A DNA stretch of 64,000 nucleotides. Origin: Gemmata palustris (lineage in GTDB: Bacteria; Planctomycetota; Planctomycetia; Gemmatales; Gemmataceae). The DNA lies in NCBI RefSeq assembly GCF_017939745.1, contig NZ_JAGKQQ010000001.1, positions 3,100,001 to 3,164,000 of the forward strand. Reading direction: 5' to 3'. Both the position numbers and the translations under genes were made by a program. This document shows, one piece after another, positions 10,617 to 18,909 of this stretch. Position 1 is the stretch's first letter, and every line of letters starts with the position of its first letter. The notes under the pieces are model-generated. The model saw only the letters and a program-made list of their open reading frames with translations, did no database searches and was not told the DNA's origin.

Positions 10617-11948
10617 ATGACTCTTCGACTTGCACTCTTCGCCTCGGCGCTATTCAGTGGCACGGTAGCGCCGGCCGCCGACTGGCCCGGGTTTCGCGGC
10701 CCAAACCGTGACGGCGTTTGTACCGAGACTGGTCTACTCAAAGCTTGGCCCGAAGGCGGCCCCAAGCAGCTCTGGACCGCGAAGAACTTGGGCCTCGGCT
10801 GGGGCACGCCGTCGTTCGCGGGCGGCGTCATCTACGGCGTCGGCGCGCGCGACGGCAAGGACGGCGTCTGGGCTCTGAAGGAAGCGGACGGCTCCGAACT
10901 GTGGTTCCGCCCGTTCGCGACCTCGGCCAGTGACTTGTTTCCTCAATCGAACGGCCCGGCCAGCACGCCCACCGTCCACAATAACAAGTTGTACACCGTG
11001 AGCGCCGACGGCACGTTGTCGTGCCTGAACGCGAAGGACGGTACGCCCGTGTGGTCGAAGAGTTACGTGAAGGACTTCGGCGGGGCGGTCGGCAGCAAGG
11101 CCGGCGTCGCGTGGGGGTACAGCGACTCGATACTGGCCGACGGCGACAAGATCATCTGCACCCCGGCGGCGAAAGGGGCCGCAGTGGTCGCGCTCAAGGC
11201 CGACACGGGTGAGACCGTATGGAAGGCCGACGCGGGCGAAATCGGTGCCCCGAACAGCCGGGGGTTCTCATCGGGCCAGGGGTACTCGTCGCCCGTCAAG
11301 GCCACGCTCGGCGGGGTGCCGCAGTACCTCGTCCTCCTCGGCAACGGGTCGGGGCTCGTCGGGGTTCATACCGAGACCGGGAAGGTGCTGTGGCAGTACA
11401 AGGGAACCGCGGCCACCGGAGGCATCGCGCAGATCCCGATTCCGGTCGTGAAGGACGACCGGGTGTGGGTGTCGTGCAGTTACGGTGGTGGCGCCGCCCT
11501 TCTGCAGATCGTGCCAAAGGGGAAGGACGCATTCGAGGTCAAGGAGATCAAAGCGTACCGGAAGCCGCAGCTCAACAACCACCACGGCGGCATGGTACTG
11601 GTCGACGGGCACGTCTACTTCGGGCACGACCAGAACGGCGGGAGCCCGGTGTGCGTGGATTTCAAGACGGGCGAGGTCAAGTGGGGGCCGGAAAAATCGC
11701 CCGCCGGCGGGCAGAAGTCGGCGGCCGTGCTCGCCGCGGACGGGCGCCTGTACTTCCGGTACGAGAACGGCGTGCTCGTGCTCATCGAGCCGGACCCCAA
11801 AGAGCTGAAGGTGGTGTCATCGTTCAAGCTCCCCGCGGCCGATCAGCGGTCGCACTCACAGAGCTGGCCGCACCCGGTTATTGTCAACGGCAAGCTCTAC
11901 ATCCGCGATCAGACCGTGATGTACTGCTACGACGTGAAGGCGAAGTAG
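10617..11948 (+). CDS. exported PQQ-like beta-propeller protein
   Basis: A 443-residue protein with a signal peptide (about residues 1-20, ending VAPAAD), then WPGFRGPNRDGV, the hallmark start of the planctomycete BamB/PQQ-like propeller family. Repeating blades carry Ala-X-Asp-Gly and Trp motifs such as LYTVSADGTLSCLNAKDGTP and VVALKADTGETVWK. The PQQ-dehydrogenase catalytic residues and the N-terminal half of true quinoproteins are absent, so it is more likely a periplasmic scaffold or binding propeller than an enzyme. A strong terminator follows at 11973. It lies inside the ygiQ-fragment array as cargo. Confidence 0.9.
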   Translation: MTLRLALFASALFSGTVAPAADWPGFRGPNRDGVCTETGLLKAWPEGGPKQLWTAKNLGLGWGTPSFAGGVIYGVGARDGKDGVWALKEADGSELWFRPFATSASDLFPQSNGPASTPTVHNNKLYTVSADGTLSCLNAKDGTPVWSKSYVKDFGGAVGSKAGVAWGYSDSILADGDKIICTPAAKGAAVVALKADTGETVWKADAGEIGAPNSRGFSSGQGYSSPVKATLGGVPQYLVLLGNGSGLVGVHTETGKVLWQYKGTAATGGIAQIPIPVVKDDRVWVSCSYGGGAALLQIVPKGKDAFEVKEIKAYRKPQLNNHHGGMVLVDGHVYFGHDQNGGSPVCVDFKTGEVKWGPEKSPAGGQKSAAVLAADGRLYFRYENGVLVLIEPDPKELKVVSSFKLPAADQRSHSQSWPHPVIVNGKLYIRDQTVMYCYDVKAK

Positions 11949-11972
11949 CGCCCCCGTCGGACTCGTCCACTG

Positions 11973-12020
11973 CGGCGCCCAGGCCTGCTCCAACTGGAGC
12001 GGACCTGGGCGCCGTTTTTC
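11973..12020 (+). terminator. rho-independent terminator
   Basis: Perfect 11-bp stem (11973-11983 with 12004-12014, CGGCGCCCAGG and its complement), an inner loop with a further short stem, then TTTTTCTTTT. It ends transcription of the PQQ-like gene. Confidence 0.9.
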
Positions 12021-12091
12021 TTTTCTCTCAAGTTGTTCAACGCCGCCCGGTCAGCACGTTTACAACGCCTCACTCACGGAACCCCGAACGT

Positions 12092-12811
12092 TCACGAAAG
12101 AGAGACGTTGTGGTAGACATCCTGCACGTCATCGCAATCGTTTAGCATACCCAAGAATTTCTCGAACAGGGCCAAGTCGTCCCCGCTGAGCTGTTTCGTT
12201 TCCCGCGGAAGGAACGTGATTTCCTGGACATCGAACTCAAGGTCGGGGAATGCTCCGTGCAATGCGGTTTTGGCTTTGTAGAACTCGGCGGGAGGCACAA
12301 AGACCGTAACGGTGCCGTCCTTGCTTTCGACCTCCTCGACGGCGACGTCCGCGGCGAACATGGCCTCCAGCACTTTCTCTTCGCTGCTGCCGGCGAAAGA
12401 AATTACGGCCAAATGATCGAACAGCATCACCACAGATCCACTGGCAGATAGTTTGGAGCCGGTCTTGGTGAAGCAACTGCGAACGTCGGAGATCGTGCGC
12501 GTATTGTTGTCAGTCAAGCAGTCGATGATGACGAGCGAACCGCCGGGGCCGAAACCCTCGTACCGCGCCGACTGGTAGCTCTCTCCCCCCGCGCCCGCGG
12601 CTTTCTGAATCGCCTTTTCAATCACGTGGCTCGGCACGTTGTCGCGCTTGGCCCTGTCAATGATGCTGCGCAGAACCGGATTGGCGTGCGGGTCGGGCAC
12701 GCCGTTCTTGGCCGCCACGTACAGTTGTTTGCTGTACTTGGAATAGACCTTCGAGTTCTGGGCCGCGGTCTTGAAGATCGAGTATTTGCGCTTCTCGAAA
12801 ATTCGTCCCAT
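12092..12811 (-). CDS. YebC/PmpR family protein, YeeN-like
   Basis: A 239-residue member of the YebC/PmpR/TACO1 family (PF01709), normally a probable transcriptional regulator or a factor relieving ribosome stalling at proline stretches. Diagnostic segments are PHANPVLRSIIDRAKRDNVP, EGFGPGGSLVIIDCLTDNNT and the acidic C-terminus ending DCDDVQDVYHNVSLS. The N-terminus (MGRIFEKRKYSIFKTAAQNS) lacks the AGHSKWANI start of YebC proper and is closer to the YeeN subgroup. It stands alone within the ygiQ-fragment array. The ATG at 12811 gives the expected family length. Confidence 0.93.
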   Translation of the reverse strand: MGRIFEKRKYSIFKTAAQNSKVYSKYSKQLYVAAKNGVPDPHANPVLRSIIDRAKRDNVPSHVIEKAIQKAAGAGGESYQSARYEGFGPGGSLVIIDCLTDNNTRTISDVRSCFTKTGSKLSASGSVVMLFDHLAVISFAGSSEEKVLEAMFAADVAVEEVESKDGTVTVFVPPAEFYKAKTALHGAFPDLEFDVQEITFLPRETKQLSGDDLALFEKFLGMLNDCDDVQDVYHNVSLS

Positions 12812-12903
12812 ATGAAGTCTACCTTTCTACTTTTCCAAAGGAGCCGGGCCTTGAGTGGTCCGTTCCATCAGCAAGAATTTTAACCTTTTTCCCTTACCGT
12901 TTC

Positions 12904-14419
12904 TTAGTTGACAACAGTGAAATCCGGCATCTTGAAGGCCTTCTTGTTGAACTCCTCGCTCGGACCGTAGAAGCGAATCGTCGGCATCGGACGTTTCCCC
13001 GCCGTCGGAATCCAGTTCGACTCCATCCCCTCGGGTGCTTTGGGGCCGACGTACAGCGTCACGGAACCGTCTGTGTTTTTCTTCAGCTTCTCCAGGTCAT
13101 AACTGGAGAGCGTCGTGCGCTTGGAGTCGGTGTAGATGAATCCGAAGGTGGCGTGGTCATACACCGTGAGCGCCCAGAATTGCTTGACGGGCATCTCTTT
13201 GGGTACGTCCACCTTGTACGTCTTGCCTGCCTCCAAGAGTTTGCCGTTGGCATCCCCAAGCGCGACCATGTACTGTACGGCCGGGTCGTCACTCAGCACC
13301 TTGGGCACGTAGGTACACCAGAGGTACTGTGCGGCACGCAGGTCGATGTCGATCTTGTCAGCGTACTCGTAGGTGAACGTCTTATTCGTGTCCGCCATCA
13401 TCAGCGAGACGTAGTGTCGGTCGGGCCAGTAGAGCTTTTCTTGGGGCAACTTGTCGAGGTAGCCCTGAAGGTAGTACCATGCGTCAACAGCCGCCTGCCG
13501 CATGGCCTTTTTGCTGGTCGCGTCGGGCGCGAATGGCTTGCCCTTCTCGATGCCCAGAGACGCGAGCATCCCCATCATGTGCTTGTCGATTGGACGGACC
13601 GGCTCGACGGTCACGATGTTGTAAATGTCCTGGAAGTGCCGCTCGTCGAAGAACGGAATCGTCGCGTAGCGGTCGTTCACCGGGTCAACGAACTTCTGCT
13701 CCGGCGGGTTAGCCGCTTCGGACAGATAGTACCAGGCGGAGCTTCTGGGCGTAGTCGAACGCATCCTTCTGAGTCTTGCCCGGTGCGACGATCGACCGAA
13801 ACGCCAGCGCGACGCGGTAGTTCGGGGAGGCGACGTGGATGTACCCCTCGGGGATCTTCTCTTTGTATCCCGGCGGTGTGAAGAGGTACTTCCCGCCCTT
13901 GCCCAGATCCAAACCCTTCGGCCCGACGTCCGCAATCGTGAACTGCCACGCATCGACGACTTGCCCGTACAGGCTCCCCTCCGGTCCCGCTACCGGCACT
14001 TCGAGAACGGCCGGACCTTTTTGCAAGTCGGTGTACGCCGCGATGTACGGCGTGCTGCTGTTGGCGGTTATAGCTTCGAGATTCGGGCCTGCGGTCTGAG
14101 AGTAGGTGATGATGTCGTTGTCCTTCATTCCGAGGTCGTCCATTGCTGCGGCGCGGAAGCGGTAGATCGCGACGGCGGGCATGCCCCAGACCACGGCCTC
14201 GAAGGCGCGCTGATACTTCACCTGATAGTCGAAATCCGCCTGCGACGGACGCACGCCTTCAGGCGGCTGACCGCCCAGAGGCTCTTTGGTGGCGTTGCCC
14301 AAGTAGCGGTAAGGCGGCGGTTCCGCGCCAGGGTTGTTCGCGGGTGCGGAAGGGTTTTGCGTATAAGAGACACCCGCCAACAACACGACCCCGATGGCGA
14401 TGAGAATGAGGTGCTTCAT
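12904..14419 (-). pseudogene. DUF1254/DUF1214 exported protein, single frameshift
   Basis: Two overlapping frames together encode one protein of about 505 residues. The first starts at ATG 14419 (signal peptide MKHLILIAIGVVLLAGVSYT) and carries DUF1254 (PF06863: AFEAVVWGMPAVAIYRFR, TPYIAAYTDL). The second carries the rest (QDIYNIVTVEPVRPIDKHMM) and DUF1214 (PF06742: KQFWALTVYDHATFGFIYTD). The switch lies near 13738, where AAG CTC C is followed by GCC TGG TAC in the new frame: one extra base or a 2-base loss. Everything else is intact, so this is either a very recent inactivation or a sequencing indel. The gene borders ygiQ copy C. Confidence 0.85.
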
Positions 14420-14512
14420 CCGATTGTTCTCCAGAAGAGAAACTTCGTCACCTTGCCTGCCAAAAGCCACTCGTTGGTGACTTCGTCAGCCTCCGCCACC
14501 ATTCTTCTTCCC

Positions 14513-14899
14513 TCACCGCCTCTTCTGCGATTTTCGCCCCGGTCGATAGCCCTTGTTCTTGACCAGCGGCGGTGTGGGGCGCTCGCCCGCGGGTTCGCCC
14601 TGAGCGGGGTTCGCCACGGAGTGGTAGTGGTCGTTGCGCGCGGCGGCGTTGGCCTGCCTGCGGCGTGATTCAATAGCCTCTTTGGGCGGTTGCGCCGGGA
14701 TCAGACCGTCGCAGCCCCCGATGAGGTCGGCACGGCCGGCCTTGATGAGGGCCTCGCGAACCTCGAAGTAGTTCTCGGGCTTGAAGAACTGCATCAGCGC
14801 GCGCTGGAGCTTGCGGTCGTTCAGGTTCCGCGCGGTGTTCACGGGCTTCTTCGTGAACGGATCGAGACCCGCGTAGTACATGCACGTCGCGATATCGAA
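14513..14899 (-). pseudogene. ygiQ 3' fragment, copy C
   Basis: This 387-bp piece encodes the YgiQ C-terminus without interruption from FDIATCMYYAGLDPFTKKPV to the stop at 14513, ending GYRPGRKSQKRR. It is nearly identical to the intact gene over its first 250 bp and then diverges toward the 3' end, where it resembles copy B instead. Homology begins exactly at GCGATATCGAA (plus strand, ending at 14899), corresponding to about residue 555. No start codon or radical-SAM domain is present. It covers essentially the DUF3362 (PF11842) domain of YgiQ. Confidence 0.9.
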
Positions 14900-14979
14900 A
14901 GTCGCGGGAGTAAATATTTGTACGCTTGCTCATGTTTGTTGATTTGATGCAAGTTGTTTCCAAATAAAGGCTTCTGGCG

Positions 14980-15009
14980 AAACGCCCCTGTTTTATTACA
15001 GGGGCGTTT
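14980..15009. terminator. hairpin, possible terminator
   Basis: An 11-bp perfect stem (AAACGCCCCTG and its complement) around an 8-base A/T-rich loop, downstream of the minus-strand paralog pair and upstream of ygiQ copy C. T-runs are weak on both sides, so terminator function is only probable. Confidence 0.5.
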
Positions 15010-15112
15010 GCGTTTGTATTTGAGCGTTCCTCATCATTTTATTACGGAGCAGGTATGTACTGTACCAGAGCTGACCTGTTAACGGGCTCATTAGAGAATG
15101 TTTCGTTGGGGC

Positions 15113-15727
15113 TCATTCCTTGCCCAAAACAAGGTCCACAACCCAGCAACCTTTGACATGCGGCCCGGGACCGCGGCAGTGCGACAAGACATCCCCGTTG
15201 TCGCACCCCGCGTCCTGAAGCGCGTCCGCAAGAATCGACATCACGTCGAAGTCGCGTGATTCGTACATCTGGGACGCAAGGGTAACGGCAGTGGAGGTGC
15301 GCCACGGGGGAGCGAAGGCGACGGGGCGGAACGGGTTTGGAATGATGTCGCGAACCAATCCGACGGCAACATCGAGTGCGACCACCACCGCCGTAGGCGA
15401 GTACAGATTGGCGAAGGATTTTACCAGCCTTCTCCCGTCGACCCACCGTCTGCACGTCTGCCACCACATCCAATCCGCGTCCCTCATGGGACCACGGATT
15501 GCGGGGGGTGCAATCCGACGTAACTCCGATTCGCTTGCCGAGTCATCCGCAGCACGCTCCGCCACGTCGACTAGGTTCCGCTCCCACTCCCCAGTAATGG
15601 AGCCCCACACGAGCCGGCAGCAAGCGACGGCGAGGAGCCGCTCCCGCCGTTCGCTTCGGGCATTCTCTTGCCAGTACGCCAGCATCGCCTCGGGTTCGTT
15701 ACACGCCAGCCACTCCGCTTCGGTCAT
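15113..15727 (-). CDS. Gemmata-expanded family protein (tandem paralog 2)
   Basis: A 204-residue protein of a family I recall as extremely abundant in Gemmata genomes and of unknown function. It starts MTEAEWLA, has a basic RERLLAVACCRLVW segment and ends with NPFRPV, MSILADALQDAGCDNGDVL, HCRGPGPHV and GCWVVDLVLGK. No signal peptide or membrane segment is seen. It is paralogous over its whole length to the gene at 15777, 49 bp upstream in the same direction, and probably arose by tandem duplication. Both sit between ygiQ copy C and the intact ygiQ. The CC pair and conserved His-Cys could bind metal, but that is inference. Confidence 0.8.
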   Translation of the reverse strand: MTEAEWLACNEPEAMLAYWQENARSERRERLLAVACCRLVWGSITGEWERNLVDVAERAADDSASESELRRIAPPAIRGPMRDADWMWWQTCRRWVDGRRLVKSFANLYSPTAVVVALDVAVGLVRDIIPNPFRPVAFAPPWRTSTAVTLASQMYESRDFDVMSILADALQDAGCDNGDVLSHCRGPGPHVKGCWVVDLVLGKE

Positions 15728-15776
15728 CAGAGTGCCCTCACGTACAGGCCCTCACGAAACTTGTTCGTGTGGCGCT

Positions 15777-16445
15777 TCAGTCCTTTCCGAGCACCAAGTC
15801 CACAACCCAACACCCGCGCACGTGCGGTCCCGGTCCGCGGCAGTGGTCCAGCACCTCGGCGCTATCACTGCCCGCGTCTTGAAGTGCGTCCGCGAGAATC
15901 GGCATCGCGCTGAAATCACGCGATGAGTACATCTGAGCAGCGAGAGCCAAGACGGTATCGGTGCGCCACGAAGGAGAGAAGGTGATGGGGCGGAATGGGT
16001 TGCCGAAGATGTCACGGAGAACCGTCGGCATGACTGAGATTAAAGGGTTGTTGATGTGGTAGTGGAACCACTGACCGTAACGAACGGTTATTCGGTGGCG
16101 GAGCTGGGAGTTGGGCGCGGCAGCTTCGGCCGCGAAAATGAGCTGAAACTCGAACACCTGCGCCGCTGCGGAATCTACCTTGCCGCGCATCGCCCCAATC
16201 GCGGGACGGGACGCTTGGCAGGCTCGTGAGCGGGCGCGGTTCAGTTCATTTTCCGTGGCGCGCCCGTCGACGAACAGTTCTGTTGTGTAAACGACATCCT
16301 TACACCGTTCGGGCCAAGAATCGTCCCAAACAGTTCGGACGCAGGTGCAAGCAAACAGCCGCAGTTTTCGGACAGACGAGTTCGAGCGAAGGAGAGCAAG
16401 CATCGGTGTTGGATTCGTACCCGTCAGCCATTCTTCTTCGGTCAT
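15777..16445 (-). CDS. Gemmata-expanded family protein (tandem paralog 1)
   Basis: A 222-residue protein of the same family as the next gene: start MTEEEWLTG, LRLFACTCVRTVWDD, RDIFGNPFRPITFSPSWRTD, MPILADALQDAGSDSAEVLD, HCRGPGPHV and GCWVVDLVLGKD. The Ala-rich middle is shorter than in many family members and differs between the two copies, while both ends are conserved. Function is unknown. It lies 99 bp downstream of the intact ygiQ stop and is part of the same cargo block. Confidence 0.8.
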   Translation of the reverse strand: MTEEEWLTGTNPTPMLALLRSNSSVRKLRLFACTCVRTVWDDSWPERCKDVVYTTELFVDGRATENELNRARSRACQASRPAIGAMRGKVDSAAAQVFEFQLIFAAEAAAPNSQLRHRITVRYGQWFHYHINNPLISVMPTVLRDIFGNPFRPITFSPSWRTDTVLALAAQMYSSRDFSAMPILADALQDAGSDSAEVLDHCRGPGPHVRGCWVVDLVLGKD

Positions 16446-16544
16446 CGGGACGCCTCCATGAACCGCCGGAGCGTGAACAACTCGTTGTGAGGCACGTCGA
16501 CGGCAATGAAGGACACACCAGCGCCGCCGGCAGTTCAGGGGTTC

Positions 16545-18623
16545 CTACTTGGGTGGGGGCTTACCCGGTCCTCGGTTCTTGCGCGAAGCCGAGTTGCGTC
16601 CGGGCCGGTAACCCTTGTTTTTGACCTGGGGCGGGACCGGCCGTTCTCCCGGTTGCTCGCCCTTGGCGGGGTTGGCGACGGAGTGATAGTGGTCGTTGCG
16701 CGCGGCCGCGTTCGCTTGCTTGCGGCGTGATTCGATGGCCTCTTTGGGTGGTTGCGCCGGGATCAGGCCGTCGCAGCCTCCGATCAGGTCGGCGCGCCCG
16801 GCCTTGATGAGGGCCTCGCGAACCTCGAAGTAGTTCTCGGGCTTGAAGAACTGCATCAGTGCGCGCTGGAGCTTGCGGTCGTTCAGGTTCCGCGCGGTGT
16901 TCACGGGCTTCTTCGTGAACGGATCGAGCCCCGCGTAGTACATGCACGTCGCGATATCGAAGGGGGCCGGGATAAAATCCTGCACCTGGTCGGGGCGGTA
17001 ACCGTTCTGCTTGAGGTAGAGCGCGAGATCAATCATCTCATCGAGATCGCACCCCGGGTGGCTCGCGATGAAGTAAGGGATGATCTGCTGTTTCGGCTTG
17101 CCCGCGTCCGCGCTCGCTTGCCGGAACTGGTCGGCGAAGACGCCGAAGTTATCAATGCTCGGCTTCTTCATCAGCTCCAGAACTTTGGGGCTGGCGTGTT
17201 CGGGGGCCACCTTCAGGCGCCCGCCCGTGTGGTGCTCCGCGAGTTCCCGCACGTACTCGGGTGAGAGCTGCGCGAGGTCCATGCGGATGCCCGATGACAC
17301 CAGCACCTTGCGCACGCCGTCGACGTTGCGCACCTCGCGCATCAGGTCGATGAGTGGCCCGTGGTCGGTGCCGAGCAGCTTGCACACGCCCGGGTGAACG
17401 CACGAGAGGCGCTTGCACTTCGCTTCGACTTCGGGGCGCGAGCACCGCATCGTGTACATGTTCGCGGTCGCGCCGCCGATGTCCGAAATGATCCCCTTGA
17501 AGTCGGGGTCGGCCGCGAGCTTTTGGACTTCCTTCATTACGCTTTCGGACGACCGGCTCTGGATGATGCGGCCCTGGTGCGCCGTGATCGAACAGAACGT
17601 GCAGCCGCCGAAGCACCCCCGCAGGATCGTCACCGAGTCCTTAATCATCTCGTGCGCGGGGACCGATTCCTTGTAACTCGGGTGCGGGCGGCGGTTATAC
17701 GGCAGGTCGTACACCGCGTCGATTTCCTGCTGCGAGAGCGGTAGTGCGGGCGGGTTCTGCACCACCGCCTGCCGGTCGTGGAACTGCACCAGCGTGGCCG
17801 CGTTGAACGGGTTCGTGTTCGTATGGATGAGCCGCGTCGCTTCGGCGAAGGCCCATTTGTCGTCCCGAACCTGCTCGAAAGACGGAATAATGCTGAGGGC
17901 CGCGCCGTCCGCGCCGTCGGCGGCCTGCTGTTGGGCCATCCACGCCTCGGACTCCTTCGCGCCCATCGCGTAGGCGACGCCGCGCATCGCCCGGAGGTCA
18001 CGCAGCGTCCCGCCCGCTTTCAGCTTCTGCGCGATCGTGAGAATGCTCTGCTCGCCCATGCCGTACACGACGAGGTCGGCCTTCGAGTCGAGCAGGATCG
18101 AGCGCTTCACCGAATCGGACCAGTAGTCGTAGTGCGCGAGGCGCCGGAGCGACGCCTCCACGCCGCCCGCGATCACCGGCACGCCCGGGAACGCTTCGCG
18201 GGCGCGCTGGCAGTAGGGCAGCGTGGCGCGGTCCGGGCGCAGCCCGATCTTGCCGCCCGGCGAATACGCATCGTCGTTGCGGACCTTCTTGTTCGCGGTG
18301 TAGTGGTTGATGAGCGAGTCCATGTTCCCCGCGCTGATCGCGAAGAACAGGCGCGGGCGCCCGAACTGGCGCCACGGCTCGCACGTCTTCCACTCGGGCT
18401 GGCTCAGGATCGCCACGCGGAAGCCTGCCCGTTCCAGTACCCGGTGCAGGATCGCCATCGCGAAACTGGGGTGATCGACGTAAGCGTCCCCCGTGACGAA
18501 CACGACGTCCACGAAGTCCCACCCGCGCGCGGCCATTTCCGCGGCCGTGGTCGGCGCGAACGGCGCGGCGAACCGCTCTTGCCAAACCGGAAGGGAGATG
18601 CGACTCTGGGTGGTGGACATCAA
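16545..18623 (-). CDS. ygiQ: YgiQ family radical SAM protein
   Basis: A 692-residue protein of the YgiQ family, with an N-terminal YgiQ-specific domain (LPVWQERFAAPFAPTTAAEM; FVDVVFVTGDAYVDHPSF), the radical-SAM cluster motif CFGGCTFC (C337, C341, C344) and a C-terminal DUF3362 domain. The reaction of YgiQ is not established; the motif implies a [4Fe-4S] cluster and S-adenosylmethionine. MM at 18623/18620 are both possible starts. The C-terminal tail RNSASRKNRGPGKPPPK differs from the RKSQK tails of the partial copies B and C, and DNA identity with copy C is very high just after about codon 555 and falls toward the stop. The present 3' end may therefore have been acquired by recombination at that point. 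Confidence 0.95.
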   Translation of the reverse strand: MMSTTQSRISLPVWQERFAAPFAPTTAAEMAARGWDFVDVVFVTGDAYVDHPSFAMAILHRVLERAGFRVAILSQPEWKTCEPWRQFGRPRLFFAISAGNMDSLINHYTANKKVRNDDAYSPGGKIGLRPDRATLPYCQRAREAFPGVPVIAGGVEASLRRLAHYDYWSDSVKRSILLDSKADLVVYGMGEQSILTIAQKLKAGGTLRDLRAMRGVAYAMGAKESEAWMAQQQAADGADGAALSIIPSFEQVRDDKWAFAEATRLIHTNTNPFNAATLVQFHDRQAVVQNPPALPLSQQEIDAVYDLPYNRRPHPSYKESVPAHEMIKDSVTILRGCFGGCTFCSITAHQGRIIQSRSSESVMKEVQKLAADPDFKGIISDIGGATANMYTMRCSRPEVEAKCKRLSCVHPGVCKLLGTDHGPLIDLMREVRNVDGVRKVLVSSGIRMDLAQLSPEYVRELAEHHTGGRLKVAPEHASPKVLELMKKPSIDNFGVFADQFRQASADAGKPKQQIIPYFIASHPGCDLDEMIDLALYLKQNGYRPDQVQDFIPAPFDIATCMYYAGLDPFTKKPVNTARNLNDRKLQRALMQFFKPENYFEVREALIKAGRADLIGGCDGLIPAQPPKEAIESRRKQANAAARNDHYHSVANPAKGEQPGERPVPPQVKNKGYRPGRNSASRKNRGPGKPPPK

Positions 18624-18909
18624 TTCCGCTCGGGATAAAAAGGACGATTCCGCGATTATAGCAGGTGCGAAGCCGCCGGGGGCTTTGTGCCGGTCGGCGA
18701 ATTGTATTGCGGGATCTGAATTTCAGATCGAGTCGAGTTGAAACAAGCGATACAGTTCGCGCCATCGTTTAAAACGGCACAAACGGTGGCCTTTCCCCGG
18801 GATATCGGGCTTTTAACCAATGACCGGTGCGGGTATTGTCTGATATTGGGGCGCCCCAATCCGTCCCGTCGTTTCCGGTTCTAGCGCCCCATGCTGGAGA
18901 TCGTCCGTC

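Noticed and set aside
7485-16962. The ygiQ fragments as ends of an insertion sequence or transposon
   Set aside because: They encode a housekeeping protein domain, are in direct orientation, have no terminal inverted repeats or transposase, and differ in length at the other end. Duplication or site-directed insertion fits better.
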